From an uncultured Cardiobacterium sp. (GTDB taxonomy: Bacteria; Pseudomonadota; Gammaproteobacteria; Cardiobacteriales; Cardiobacteriaceae), in assembly GCF_938028825.1 (NCBI RefSeq), contig NZ_CALIZP010000017.1, positions 3,896-67,895 of the forward strand: a stretch of DNA of 64,000 bases. Direction: 5' to 3'. A program made the translations under genes and the position numbers. Positions 55,970-64,000 of the stretch are shown here, piece by piece; position 1 is the stretch's first letter, and each line of letters starts with the position of its first letter. The notes beneath the pieces were generated by a model. It ran no database searches. It worked only from the letters and a program-made list of their open reading frames with translations, and was not told where the DNA came from.

Positions 55970-56743
55970 ATGAAACCCCTCCTCCTGCTCCTCCTCGCCT
56001 GCCTCACCCTCACCGCCCGCGCCGCCATGCCCGAACTCAAACCGCTGGCGGCGGGCGGTGCCTACGCCAACATCACCTACCAGAACGTGCGCTACGGCAT
56101 CTACCGCGCCGACCCCGCCCGCCTCACCCTGCACTGGAAAGGGACGGACGGCAAAGCCTACGCCGGCCTCGGCACCCTGCGCCGCAACCTCGAAGCGGCG
56201 GGCAAAGACGTCGCCTTCCTCACCAACGCAGGCATTTACAGCGCGGACGACACCCCGGCCGGCCTCTGGATTGAAAACGGGCAAACCCTCGTCCCGCTCA
56301 ACACCCGTAACGGCAAAGGCAACTTCCACCTCCAGCCGAACGGCGTCTTCTACATAGAAAACGGCCGCGCCCGCATCCAGACCACCGCCGCCTACCGCCT
56401 CGGCAACCACCGCCCGCAATGGGCCTTCCAGTCCGGCCCCCTCCTCATCCTCGACGGCCAGATCAACCGCCGCTTCAACAAAACCCACAGCAGCCCGCAC
56501 AAACGCAACGCCGTCTGCACCACCGCCGACGGCGGCCTCTACTTCATCCTCAGCGAAAACTACGGTTTCGACGGCGAATGGCCGAGCCTCTACCGCCTCG
56601 CCGCCGCCCTGCAACACCTCGGCTGCGAACAGGCGCTCTACCTCGACGGCACCCTCTCCACCTGGTACATCCCCACCATCAGCAGCACCTTCCACTGGAC
56701 CCACCTCGTGGGCATCATCGCCATCACCACCGAAAAACCATGA
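55970..56743 (+). CDS. Secreted phosphodiester glycosidase-like protein (NAGPA/DUF2233)
   Basis: 257 residues with a signal peptide (1 to about 18, ending Ala-Arg-Ala). Family marks are Phe-Leu-Thr-Asn-Ala-Gly-Ile-Tyr near 83-90, Asn-Gly-Val-Phe-Tyr-Ile near 121, Gln-Ser-Gly-Pro-Leu-Leu and the C-terminal Cys-Glu-Gln-Ala-Leu-Tyr-Leu-Asp-Gly. NAGPA-type enzymes cleave phosphodiester-linked sugars; bacterial members are mostly uncharacterised and periplasmic. ATG 55970 is chosen because it gives the signal peptide. The stop overlaps the ppx start. Confidence 0.75.
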   Translation: MKPLLLLLLACLTLTARAAMPELKPLAAGGAYANITYQNVRYGIYRADPARLTLHWKGTDGKAYAGLGTLRRNLEAAGKDVAFLTNAGIYSADDTPAGLWIENGQTLVPLNTRNGKGNFHLQPNGVFYIENGRARIQTTAAYRLGNHRPQWAFQSGPLLILDGQINRRFNKTHSSPHKRNAVCTTADGGLYFILSENYGFDGEWPSLYRLAAALQHLGCEQALYLDGTLSTWYIPTISSTFHWTHLVGIIAITTEKP

Positions 56744-58221
56744 ACCGGAACACCTACGCCGCCCTCGACCTCGGCTCCAACAGCTTCCACCTCCTCATCG
56801 CCTCTGCCGACACGGACGGCATCCGCGTCGTGGACAAAATCAAGCACATGGTGCGCCTCGGCGAAGGGCTGGACGACGACAACCGTATCGATGACGCCGC
56901 CTGGGCGCGCGGCATCGCCGCCCTCAGCCAAATGGGGCAGCGCATCGCCGACATCCCCGAAGAAAACTGCCGCGCCGTCGGCACCAACACCCTGCGCGTC
57001 GCCACCAACGGCGACGCCTTCCTCGCCGCCGCCGAAGCCGCGCTCGGCAAACCCATCGAAATCATCAGCGGCAGCGAAGAAGCGGTGCTCATCTACCTCG
57101 GCGTCAGCACCCACAACCACATCAGCGAGCGCTGCCTCATCATCGACATCGGCGGCGGCTCCACCGAAATCATCCTCGGCGCAGGCAGCACCCCCGAAAC
57201 CCTGCGCTCGCTCGCCATCGGCTGCGCCAACATGGCGCGCCGCCACTTCGCCAAAGGCAAAATCACGAAAGCCGCCATCAAAAAAGCCCGCGACTACGCC
57301 GGCACCATCATCGAACCGCACATCCGCACCTACCTCGACCAGGCACCCTGGCAGCGCGTCGTGCTGAGCAGCGGCACCGCCAAAGCCATCGCCCGCGTCC
57401 TCAAAACAGACCACATCAGCCGCGCCGCCCTCGACGGCCTCCTCGACACACTCGCCGACATCGGCAGCGCCGACAAACTGCCGAAAAAGCTCGGCGTGGA
57501 CGAAGCGCGCGCCTACGGCTTCACCGGCGGCGTTTCCATCCTCGCCGCCCTCTACCGCCACCTCGGCATCGAAGACGCCATCGTCAGCCAGGAAGCCCTG
57601 CGCGAAGGCGTGCTCATCGACCTCATGCGCCGCGACGACCCGCAGGGCGAACGCGACGAACGCGACGCCACCACCCACGCCCTGCAACAACGCTTCGGCG
57701 TCGATACCGCCCAGGCCGAACGTGTCGCCGCCCTCGCCGCCCACCTCAACCGCCAGCTGCCCGAAAAAACCCCGCCGCGCTTCGCCCCCCTCCTCGGCTA
57801 CGCCGCCGCCCTGCACGAAATCGGCTGGGCCATCGCCCGGCACGACCTCGACAAACACGGTGCCTACATCCTGAAAAACGCCGACATGCCGGGCTACTCG
57901 CGCCTGATGCAGGACATCGCCGCCATCCTCGTCAAAGCACAAAAACGCAAAATCCCCGACAAAGACATCGCCGCCCTGCCGGAAGCGCACCACGCCTGGG
58001 TCTGGCAAAACGCCCTCGCCCTGCGCCTTGCCGTCCTCATCCAGCGCAGCCGCAACCCGATTGCCGCCATCGACTACCCGGACATCCGCCGCTTCGGCGA
58101 CACCTACCGCCTGCGCTTCCCGGACGGCTACCTCGCCGCCCACCCGCTGACCTGCGCCGACTTGCAGGAAGACCAGGCGCTGTGGCAGGCGGAAAGCCCC
58201 TACACCCTCGACTTCGCCTAA
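56740..58221 (+). CDS. ppx: Exopolyphosphatase/pppGpp phosphatase (Ppx/GppA)
   Basis: A 493-residue ASKHA-fold phosphatase. The phosphate loops are Ala-Leu-Asp-Leu-Gly-Ser-Asn-Ser-Phe-His-Leu (8-18) and Ile-Ile-Asp-Ile-Gly-Gly-Gly-Ser-Thr-Glu (about 137-146). The catalytic Glu lies in Gly-Thr-Asn-Thr-Leu-Arg nearby sequence, and Gly-Ser-Glu-Glu-Ala is conserved. The C-terminal HD-like helical domain (about 310-493) is present. It degrades polyphosphate or pppGpp; which of the two cannot be decided. Starts within the previous gene stop. Confidence 0.87.
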   Translation: MNRNTYAALDLGSNSFHLLIASADTDGIRVVDKIKHMVRLGEGLDDDNRIDDAAWARGIAALSQMGQRIADIPEENCRAVGTNTLRVATNGDAFLAAAEAALGKPIEIISGSEEAVLIYLGVSTHNHISERCLIIDIGGGSTEIILGAGSTPETLRSLAIGCANMARRHFAKGKITKAAIKKARDYAGTIIEPHIRTYLDQAPWQRVVLSSGTAKAIARVLKTDHISRAALDGLLDTLADIGSADKLPKKLGVDEARAYGFTGGVSILAALYRHLGIEDAIVSQEALREGVLIDLMRRDDPQGERDERDATTHALQQRFGVDTAQAERVAALAAHLNRQLPEKTPPRFAPLLGYAAALHEIGWAIARHDLDKHGAYILKNADMPGYSRLMQDIAAILVKAQKRKIPDKDIAALPEAHHAWVWQNALALRLAVLIQRSRNPIAAIDYPDIRRFGDTYRLRFPDGYLAAHPLTCADLQEDQALWQAESPYTLDFA

Positions 58222-58370
58222 AACCGCCGCCCCAACACCGCTTGGGGCACCCCAAGCCGCAGGGCGGGAAGAAAAGACGCCTCCCCTGCTTTGCGGGCCG
58301 GCGCAAGCGGGCCACCAAACCGCCCCCGGCGGCATACAATGCCGCCCTTCATCCCCAACCGACACAGCCC

Positions 58371-59387
58371 ATGCCCCACTACGACACTCTCATCTACATC
58401 GGCCGCTTCCAGCCCTTCCACCGTGGCCACCTGCACATGGTGCAAGGCGCGCTCGCCCATGCCGACCACCTCATCATCCTCTGCGGCTCGGCGGACGCGG
58501 CGCGCAGCAGCCGCAACCCGTGGACGGTTGCCGAGCGCGAAGCGATGATCCGCGCCGCCCTGACGGCGGAGGAAAACTTGCGCATTACCCTGCGCCCCAT
58601 CCATGACGACCCCTATCACGACGGGCGCTGGGTGGCGCAAGTCAGCCGCACCGTCGCCGACGTCCTCGCCGCACGCGGCACGGCGGACGCCACCGTCGCC
58701 CTCTACGGCTACGAAAAAGACGCCAGCTCCTACTATCTGCGTCTCTTCCCGCAGTGGGGCTATCTCGGCGCGCCGCGCTACCGCGACCTCAGCGCCACGC
58801 CGCTGCGCGAGCGCTACTTCCTGCTCACTGACGGCGAAGACTGGCATGAACCCGCCCTGCCGCCTGCCGTCGAAGCCGCCCTGCACACCTTCCGTGGCAC
58901 CGCCGCCTACCGCTATGTCGCCGCAGAAACCCGCTACGTTCACGACTACAAACAATCCTGGGCGGCAAGCCCCTACCCGCCCATCTTCGTCACCGTGGAC
59001 AACCTCATCACCTGCGACGGCCACATCCTCCTCGTCGAGCGCGGCGGTCAGCCCGGCTGCGGCCTGCTGGCGCTGCCCGGCGGTTTCCTGAATCCGGATG
59101 AAACCCTGCTCACCGCCTCCCTGCGCGAACTTCATGAAGAAACCGGCCTGCGCCTTGACCCCGCCGCCCTCATCGGCGTACGCACCGCCGACCGCCCCGA
59201 CCGCAGCGCCATCGGCCGCGTCATCACCCATGTGCACCGCTACCATCTTGACGGCACCCTGCCGCCCGTGCAGGCGGCGGATGACGCCGCCAAAGCCTGC
59301 TGGTACCCGCTCACCGCTTTACGTCGCGACCGCTTCCACGACGACCATTACCACCTCATTCGCGATGCCCTCGCACAAGGCAGCTGA
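58371..59387 (+). CDS. Bifunctional NMN adenylyltransferase/Nudix hydrolase (NadM-Nudix)
   Basis: A 338-residue fusion. Residues 1-180 are the nucleotidyltransferase domain with Gly-Arg-Phe-Gln-Pro-Phe-His-Arg-Gly-His (11-20) for NMN plus ATP. Residues about 195-338 are a Nudix domain with the box Gly-Gly-Phe-Leu-Asn-Pro ... Arg-Glu-Leu-His-Glu-Glu-Thr-Gly-Leu (about 238-260), which by family hydrolyses ADP-ribose. It links NAD synthesis and breakdown-product clearance. ATG 58371 starts at the domain boundary; the upstream open frame is basic and non-homologous. Confidence 0.87.
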   Translation: MPHYDTLIYIGRFQPFHRGHLHMVQGALAHADHLIILCGSADAARSSRNPWTVAEREAMIRAALTAEENLRITLRPIHDDPYHDGRWVAQVSRTVADVLAARGTADATVALYGYEKDASSYYLRLFPQWGYLGAPRYRDLSATPLRERYFLLTDGEDWHEPALPPAVEAALHTFRGTAAYRYVAAETRYVHDYKQSWAASPYPPIFVTVDNLITCDGHILLVERGGQPGCGLLALPGGFLNPDETLLTASLRELHEETGLRLDPAALIGVRTADRPDRSAIGRVITHVHRYHLDGTLPPVQAADDAAKACWYPLTALRRDRFHDDHYHLIRDALAQGS

Positions 59388-59515
59388 CAGCACGCGTCCA
59401 TGAGCCCGTCCTGTTTTTGGTGCGTCATTTTCCCGGAGCAGGAGCAGGCGTTCGCCTGCCGTTTTCCTTATGAACACGCAGCAGGCGGTGAATACCGGCC
59501 CCGGCAAACGGCATG

Positions 59516-59542
59516 AAAAAACCCGCCGCAGCGGGTTTTCTT
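59516..59542. terminator. Terminator between nadM-nudix and trmB
   Basis: AAAACCCGC, loop CGCA, GCGGGTTTT, ending next to the trmB stop. Works for both convergent transcripts. Confidence 0.8.
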
Positions 59543-60217
59543 TTATGCCTCTTTCTTGCGGTAGCGCAAATCCCGCACGCCGTGGCCGAGGCGCTCGCCG
59601 CGCCGCTCGAATTTGGTCTGCGGACGCCAGGCGGGGCGGGGCGCGAAGCCGTCATCGCCGCCAAGGTTCTGCCATTTCGGATCGCCGGCGAAGACGTCGC
59701 GCATCCATGCGGCGTAGTGTTCCCAGTCGGTTGCACAGTGGATTTCGCCGCCCGCGCGCAGTTTGTGCCAGAGGAGGTCGGTGAAGGCGCGCTGCACGAT
59801 GCGCCGCTTGTGGTGCCGCGCTTTTGGCCAGGGGTCGGGGAAGTAGATTTGCACGCGGCTGAGGGTGCTGTCCGGCACGTGGTCGCGGATGACGGCGACG
59901 GCATCGTGGCGGATGACGCGCAGGTTATTGATGCCCGCCGCTGCCGCCAGCATCAGCGCGTGGCCGACGCCGGGGCGGTGCACCTCGATGCCGACGAAGC
60001 CCTGTTGCGGGGCGGCGGCTGCCATTGCGACAAGGCTCTCGCCATTGCCGAAGCCGATTTCGAGGATGAGTTCGCGTGCGTCGCCAAAGAGGCTTGCCGC
60101 GTCCACACGCAAGTTTTCATCCACGTCCAGTCCGTAGCGCGGCCAGTGTTCGGCCAGCGCCCGTTCCTGGCCGCCGGTGATGCGTCCCTGCCGCAGGACG
60201 AAGCTGCGGATGGTCAT
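59543..60217 (-). CDS. trmB: tRNA (guanine-N7-)-methyltransferase
   Basis: A 224-residue SAM methyltransferase making m7G46 in tRNA. SAM motif Leu-Glu-Ile-Gly-Phe-Gly-Asn-Gly-Glu-Ser (about 52-61). The TrmB signature Val-Gln-Ile-Tyr-Phe-Pro-Asp-Pro-Trp-Pro-Lys-Ala-Arg-His-His-Lys-Arg-Arg is intact (122-139). C-terminal Thr-Lys-Phe-Glu-Arg-Arg-Gly is present. The start overlaps the folE2 stop by four bases. Confidence 0.93.
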   Translation of the reverse strand: MTIRSFVLRQGRITGGQERALAEHWPRYGLDVDENLRVDAASLFGDARELILEIGFGNGESLVAMAAAAPQQGFVGIEVHRPGVGHALMLAAAAGINNLRVIRHDAVAVIRDHVPDSTLSRVQIYFPDPWPKARHHKRRIVQRAFTDLLWHKLRAGGEIHCATDWEHYAAWMRDVFAGDPKWQNLGGDDGFAPRPAWRPQTKFERRGERLGHGVRDLRYRKKEA

Positions 60218-61008
60218 ACGCGTTTGTCGCAGGTGATCTGCGCGTAGGCGGAGTGGTTGTGAATGGACTCGAAGTTTTCCGAGGAGACGCGATACGCCTG
60301 GATGCGCGCATCGGCGTTCAGGCGGGCGGCAACGTCGCGCACGATGTCCTCGACGAATTTCGGGTTCTCGTAGGCGCGCTCGGTCACGTATTTTTCATCC
60401 GGCCGCTTCAGCGTCGCCCAGATTTCGCAGGAACCTTCTTCTTCGCCGATGCGGATGAGCTCTTCGATGGCAAAGGGCGCGGCGGGGTCGTAGAGGGCGT
60501 TGATGATGATGTGCGAGCGCTGATTGTGCGCGCCGTATTTCGAGATTTCTTTCGAGCAGGGGCAGAGGCTGGTGACGGCGACGGTCGCTTCCACGCGCAC
60601 TTCACATTGCGCACGGCTGCCGTCGGCAAGCAGGCGCACGCGGTAATCCAGCAGGCTTTCGGTTTTGCTCACCGGCGCCTGTTTTTTGATGAAAAACGGG
60701 AAGGTGAGTTCGATGCTGCCTGCTTCGGCTTTGAGGCGGTCGAGCATTTCCGTGTGCAGCGCGGCGAAGGTGGCGGGATCAATAACGGCGGTTTCATTCA
60801 GCAGATGGATGAAGCGCGACATATGCGTGCCCTTCTGGTGATGCGGCAGGGCAACGGTCATCTCGGCGGTGGCGACGGTGTCCTGCGTACTGCCGTCTTT
60901 GTTGACGACGCGCAGCGGCAGGCGGATGTCGCGGATGCCGACGCGGCTGATGGCGATGTGACGGGTATCGGGTTTGCCCTGCACGTCAGGGATGGTCGTA
61001 TCGGTCAT
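60214..61008 (-). CDS. folE2: GTP cyclohydrolase FolE2 (type IB)
   Basis: A 264-residue enzyme catalysing the first folate step, GTP to dihydroneopterin triphosphate. The catalytic Cys/Glu region Leu-Cys-Pro-Cys-Ser-Lys-Glu-Ile-Ser (about 147-155) and the His in Gly-Ala-His-Asn-Gln-Arg-Ser are present, as is the N-terminal Arg-Val-Gly-Ile-Arg-Asp-Ile-Arg-Leu-Pro. FolE2 replaces FolE under zinc limitation in many bacteria; no FolE is in the window. Minus-strand -10 TATAAT at 61040-61045; no obvious Zur site. ATG 61008 chosen by family length. Confidence 0.92.
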   Translation of the reverse strand: MTDTTIPDVQGKPDTRHIAISRVGIRDIRLPLRVVNKDGSTQDTVATAEMTVALPHHQKGTHMSRFIHLLNETAVIDPATFAALHTEMLDRLKAEAGSIELTFPFFIKKQAPVSKTESLLDYRVRLLADGSRAQCEVRVEATVAVTSLCPCSKEISKYGAHNQRSHIIINALYDPAAPFAIEELIRIGEEEGSCEIWATLKRPDEKYVTERAYENPKFVEDIVRDVAARLNADARIQAYRVSSENFESIHNHSAYAQITCDKRV

Positions 61009-61109
61009 GATGCTTTTCGATTGTGGATAAAAGGCGCGCATTATAGCCGCTTGACCGCGCTACCGCCGCGCCCGCAAGATGCGCGCCTTTCCGCTATTTT
61101 CCTGAATGT

Positions 61110-62087
61110 ATGCAATCTGAACCCGTAAATCCGCACCGCTTCTGCGTGGCACCGATGCTCGACTGGACGACGCCGCAATGCCGCGCCCTGCACCGCCTTT
61201 TTTCCCGCCACGCCTTCCTGTACAGCGAGATGGTCACAAGCGGCGCGCTACTCTTCGGCGACGTGCCGCGCCACCTGCACCATGCCGCCGACGCGCCCTG
61301 CGCCCTGCAACTCGGCGGCGGCGAGCCGGAAGCGCTGGCGCGCGCCTGCGAAATTGCGCTGCCCTACGGCTACCAGGAAATCAACCTGAACGTCGGCTGC
61401 CCCAGCGACCGCGTGCAGCACAACCGTATCGGCGCCTGCCTGATGGCGGATGCGCCGCTGGTCGCCGAATGCCTGAGCGCGATGCAGGCAGCGGCGGGCG
61501 CAGTGCCGGTCACGGTCAAACACCGCCTCGCGATTGACGAACAGGACGAACGCAGCGTTTTCAATTTCGTCGAAACGCTGGCGGCGCGCAGCCCCTGCCG
61601 CGTCTTTATCATCCACGCGCGCAAAGCGTGGTTGCAGGGCCTCAGCCCGAAGGACAACCGCGACGTGCCGCCGCTCAACTATCCGCTGGTCCATGCAGTC
61701 AAGCGGCGCTTTCCGGAGCTGACCATCATCATCAACGGCGGCATCAGCACGCTCGCCGAATGCCGCGCCCATTTGCAGGCGGTGGACGGCGTCATGCTCG
61801 GCCGCGCCGCCTACCAGAACCCCGAACTGCTGCTAGGCGTTGATGAACTTTACGGCGCGCCTGCGCGGACGCTCACCGACGCGCTGCCCGCCATCCGCGC
61901 CCTGCTGGTCGAAGCGCTGGCGCGCGGCGAAGCGCTCGCGCACTACACCCGCCACCTGCTCGGCCTCTTTCCCGGCGTGCGCGGCGCGAAACAATACCGC
62001 CGCATCCTCAGCGAAGAAGCGCGCGCGGCAGATGCCGGCATCGCGGTATTTGACAAAGCACTGGCGGCGGTGGACGTTGTGGCGTAG
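61110..62087 (+). CDS. dusA: tRNA-dihydrouridine(20/20a) synthase DusA
   Basis: A 325-residue FMN-dependent tRNA reductase. The N-terminal Val-Ala-Pro-Met-Leu-Asp-Trp-Thr (13-20) and the active Cys97 in Asn-Val-Gly-Cys-Pro-Ser-Asp are diagnostic of DusA. So are His-Ala-Arg-Lys-Ala-Trp-Leu-Gln-Gly-Leu-Ser-Pro-Lys (about 170-182) and Met-Leu-Gly-Arg-Ala-Ala-Tyr-Gln-Asn-Pro. C-terminal helical domain complete. It stops four bases before the IS end at 62091. Confidence 0.93.
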   Translation: MQSEPVNPHRFCVAPMLDWTTPQCRALHRLFSRHAFLYSEMVTSGALLFGDVPRHLHHAADAPCALQLGGGEPEALARACEIALPYGYQEINLNVGCPSDRVQHNRIGACLMADAPLVAECLSAMQAAAGAVPVTVKHRLAIDEQDERSVFNFVETLAARSPCRVFIIHARKAWLQGLSPKDNRDVPPLNYPLVHAVKRRFPELTIIINGGISTLAECRAHLQAVDGVMLGRAAYQNPELLLGVDELYGAPARTLTDALPAIRALLVEALARGEALAHYTRHLLGLFPGVRGAKQYRRILSEEARAADAGIAVFDKALAAVDVVA

Positions 62088-62090
62088 CCG

Positions 62091-62631
62091 TAAGAACATG
62101 TTCACAGTTCCCGCAGCAGGACTCTCAAGAAAGCCAAAACCATCATTTGCAGACTGGTACTCAGCTTACGCTCACAGTTTTTCCACAGCCATCTGTTCTT
62201 TTCCGGCCAAGAGAAACTGCGCTCTACCACCCACCGCTTCGGCAATACCTTAAACCGATGCAATTCGTTGCGTTTGGCAATCTCTACCTCCGCACCAATC
62301 AACTCCTGTACCGACGACGCAAATACTTCGCCTGTGTAACCACCGTCGGCAAGGACTTTTTGCACCGCGCCAGGATTATCCCGCTCACGTTCCAATGCCA
62401 TCAGGCAGCCTTTTCTATCCGTAACATCCGCCGTCGTCACCGCAATGGCATGCGGCAAACCCTGCGTGTCAACCGCTAGGTGTCGCTTGATGCCGCTCAC
62501 TTTCTTGCCGGCATCGCAGCCTTTTTCCATGGCGGCATCCTTATTCTTCACACTCTGCGCATCAACGATCAGGAAAGTGGTTTCTTCATGGCACCCCCGC
62601 TTGCGACGCGCGGCAACCACCTGATTTTTTC
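62091..62631 (-). mobile_element. IS5-family element, 3' half (inverted)
   Basis: Reading on the minus strand, this encodes the transposase C-terminal half: Thr-Phe-Leu-Ile-Val-Asp-Ala-Gln-Ser-Val-Lys-Asn (first catalytic Asp), Val-Leu-Ala-Asp-Gly-Gly-Tyr-Thr-Gly (second Asp), Arg-Trp-Val-Val-Glu-Arg-Ser-Phe-Ser-Trp (catalytic Glu), ending at 62102. The terminal repeat TAAGAACATGTTCACAG lies at 62091-62107. Its other half lies in opposite orientation at 63035-63549, and both halves break at the same AAAAAATCAGGTGG sequence. Confidence 0.8.
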
Positions 62632-63049
62632 GGTGGTGGCCTGAAAAGTATGCCGGGCTAGACAAAGCCACAGTTGATGTCGTGAAAAGCCGGATTAAAG
62701 GCCTTGAAGTGGTAGAGCAATTTCTTTGAAAAACAGCAGGTTTCCTTACAATCCGCCTGATCCGGTGTCTCAGACGGCGATGATGGCCTTCAATTCCCAC
62801 CGTATATTTCTTGCCAATATTCGATTTTTCACAGTCAAATACTTCAGCGAAAACCTGCCACTTATCATAAGTCATCTTTAGACTGTTTAAACGCGTTTCC
62901 GGTTCCCTAACCGTGGCAATATCCCGTTTCCCCCGGGCATAAGCTACTATCTCGCCGCCGCCACGGTCATGAGCGTAGATAAGCCATACCTTGTTCTTTT
63001 TGCTGCCAACGAAAGTCCAAAGTTCGTCAACTTCTAAGAACGTGTTCAT
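62102..63049 (-). pseudogene. Chimeric reading frame of IS1-type and IS5-type transposase fragments
   Basis: A continuous minus-strand frame spanning two unrelated transposases. Residues from Glu-Val-Asp-Glu-Leu-Trp-Thr-Phe-Val-Gly to Arg-Leu-Arg-His-Arg-Ile-Arg-Arg are IS1-family. The real IS1 frame then continues in a different frame to a stop at 62658-62660. Residues from Thr-Thr-Phe-Leu-Ile-Val-Asp on are IS5-family. The first five codons come from the IS5 end repeat. No functional transposase is expected. Confidence 0.7.
62632..63034 (-). mobile_element. IS1-family element, 3' part
   Basis: Minus-strand IS1-type transposase fragment from Glu-Val-Asp-Glu-Leu-Trp to the end, frameshifted, with the right inverted repeat GGTGGTGGCCTGAAAAGTAT beginning at 62632. 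It lies exactly where the IS5 transposase is interrupted, and a 9-base repeat AAAAAATCA at both IS5 breakpoints fits an IS1 target duplication. Its 5' part is missing here; a short piece starting GGTGGCAGCAGC follows the other IS5 half at 63550. Confidence 0.7.
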
Positions 63050-63059
63050 AGTCTCTGCT

Positions 63060-63248
63060 TTCGTACACGACAAAAATCCTCGCAACGACGCCGCTTGGCG
63101 GATTCAGCGTTTATGCCGCTTGGCAGTTGTTGCCGCTACGCGAAAATTTTTACCGCCCTCTCCCCAACCCCTCCCCCACGGGGGGAGGTTTTTTTGCTTG
63201 GCGAGGCCGGTAACGACGCCGTTTGGCAGGTTTTTGTCGTGTACGAAG
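63060..63248. repeat. 189-bp MITE-like element with terminal inverted repeats and 10-bp direct repeats
   Basis: Ends TTCGTACACGACAAAAATCC and the inverted GGTTTTTGTCGTGTACGAA are near-perfect 18-19 base inverted repeats. AGTCTCTGCT flanks it at 63050-63059 and 63249-63258, the mark of insertion with target duplication. No coding capacity. The interior contains a C-run/G-run hairpin (CTCCCCCACGGGGGGAG) followed by seven T, a possible terminator. Inserted in the IS5 leader. Confidence 0.75.
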
Positions 63249-63271
63249 AGTCTCTGCTGTAAATTATCGAT

Positions 63272-63541
63272 ATGAACAGAAAAACCTACCCAAACGATAT
63301 CACTCGCGAGCAATTTGCGCCCCTCCTTCCCCTGCCGGAAAGCGCCCGTAAACGCACAGCACCGCGCAAAGTGGACCTGTACGATGTTTTTTGTGCCATC
63401 CTCTATATGCAGCGCACCGGTCGTGCCTGGCGTGCCTTGCCGGGTGATTTCCCCAAATGGCGCACCGTTCATTCCTACTTCCAGAGATGGAGCGAACCCC
63501 GAGAAAACTGCATCAGCCTCCTCTCCTTGAGGAAGCATTAA
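63272..63541 (+). pseudogene. IS5-family transposase, N-terminal ORF
   Basis: 89 residues: Asp-Ile-Thr-Arg-Glu-Gln-Phe-Ala-Pro-Leu-Leu-Pro, Tyr-Met-Gln-Arg-Thr-Gly-Arg-Ala-Trp-Arg-Ala-Leu-Pro and Val-His-Ser-Tyr-Phe-Gln-Arg-Trp, the DNA-binding part of IS5/IS427-group transposases. The frame shifts after Trp-Ser-Glu-Pro; the expected continuation (Pro-Leu-Leu-Glu-Glu-Ala-Leu-Lys-Lys) lies in another frame. The C-terminal half is at 62102 on the other strand. Confidence 0.8.
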
Positions 63542-63602
63542 AAAAATCAGGTGGCAGCAGCTTTTAACACCTAATCTGTCCATTACATTACGCCACAGAT
63601 TC

Positions 63603-63633
63603 AAAAAAGAAGGCCTCCGTTTTACGGAGGCCT
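63603..63633 (-). terminator. rRNA operon terminator
   Basis: On the minus strand AGGCCTCCGT, loop, ACGGAGGCCT followed by a T-rich tract (TTCTTTTTT), directly after the 5S gene. Confidence 0.9.
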
Positions 63634-63640
63634 GATAAGA

Positions 63641-63757
63641 CCCTGACAGTGTCCTACTCTCACATGGGGAAACCCCACACTACCATCGGCGATACTGCGT
63701 TTCACTTCTGAGTTCGGCATGGTTTCAGGTGGTACCACAGCTCTATGACCGTCAGGA
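63641..63757 (-). rRNA. rrf: 5S ribosomal RNA
   Basis: About 117 bases. The terminal stem CCTGACGGT/ACTGTCAGG closes the molecule. Internal 5S hallmarks are CCATGCCGAACTCAGAAGTG and GCCGATGGTAGTGTGGGG. Ends are placed from the stem and may be off by a few bases. Confidence 0.93.
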
Positions 63758-63860
63758 AAACCGGTTACATTCAATCCTGCAAAATAATTTTCTTCCTGTC
63801 GTTAAAGTCAAAACTTTAGCTTCAACTAAACTTGAGTGCTAGAAATAACTTGAGCGTTGT

Positions 63861-64000
63861 ATGATCAAGCCTCACGATCTATTAGTACTCCTTAGCTACA
63901 TACATTACTGCACTTCCACATGGAGCCTATCAACGTCGTAGTCTTCAACGGATCTTTAGGAGACTTATAGTCTCAGGGAGATCTTATCTTGGGAGGGGCT
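63861..64000 (-). rRNA. rrl: 23S ribosomal RNA, 3' end (partial)
   Basis: Minus-strand sequence matching the conserved 3' end of 23S rRNA, with the GGAGTACTAATAGATCGTGAGG region near the end. The gene continues beyond the window. The 3' end is estimated at 63861, leaving about 100 bases of AT-rich spacer before 5S. Confidence 0.92.

Larger units (their letters stand above)
63035..63549 (+). mobile_element. IS5-family element, 5' half
   Basis: Begins with the terminal repeat TAAGAACGTGTTCATAG (63035-63051) and contains the first transposase ORF and a seven-A slippery-type run at 63540-63546. It is interrupted after AAAAAATCA by a sequence resembling an IS1 end (GGTGGCAGCAGC, 63550 on). A 189-bp element is inserted in its leader. 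Confidence 0.7.

Overview
GC-rich bacterial chromosome. The housekeeping genes (rhlB, metF, murJ, tamA/tamB, folE2, trmB, dusA, quinol-type norB, an Mtr/TyrP-type permease) fit a gammaproteobacterium. A host-associated group such as Cardiobacteriaceae is my best guess, but it is inference and was not tested by any search.

Positions 1 to about 25.3 kb are Mu-like transposable prophage DNA in an unusual order. Bases 1-14.3 kb carry late genes: lysis (cut by the window edge), spanins, terminase, portal, F-like head protein, G, I protease/scaffold, decoration protein, capsid, connector proteins and a siphovirus-like tail-tube protein. The block then stops without tape measure, baseplate or fibres. 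Bases 14.97-24.5 kb carry the early region: repressor, Ner, a Rha-like gene, MuA and MuB homologues, Gam, GemA and Mor. It ends in a DNA adenine methylase gutted by an internal deletion. This looks like two prophages fused or deleted end to end, or one permuted prophage. Three additions stand out. A 1.6 kb immunity-type moron (about 4.2-5.8 kb) has a divergent promoter/operator, a C4-type antisense RNA and a second Rha-like gene. Three antisense tRNA-like structures lie at 8.6-8.9 kb. A dense set of hairpins lies at the junction (14.38-14.97 kb).

From 25.4 to 62.1 kb is host chromosome. norB (-) and an orphan dhaL (+) are followed by a long minus-strand run nspC, metallophosphoesterase, plsC-like, cdsA-like, TPR protein, scpA. 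Then come rhlB (-) and a plus-strand envelope cluster: YgdI-type lipoprotein, metF, murJ, tamA, vapBC, Sel1 protein, tamB. Next are icd, an aromatic amino acid permease, a periplasmic binding protein, and a plus-strand run from a QmcA-like SPFH protein through two Sel1-type proteins, a Nudix enzyme, NfeD, a phosphodiester glycosidase-like protein, ppx and a NadM-Nudix fusion. folE2-trmB (-) and dusA (+) close the block.

The right end (62.09-64 kb) is a nested mobile-element mosaic: IS1-type inside IS5-type, partly inverted, plus a 189-bp MITE-like element. It abuts the 3' end of a minus-strand rRNA operon (terminator, 5S, partial 23S).
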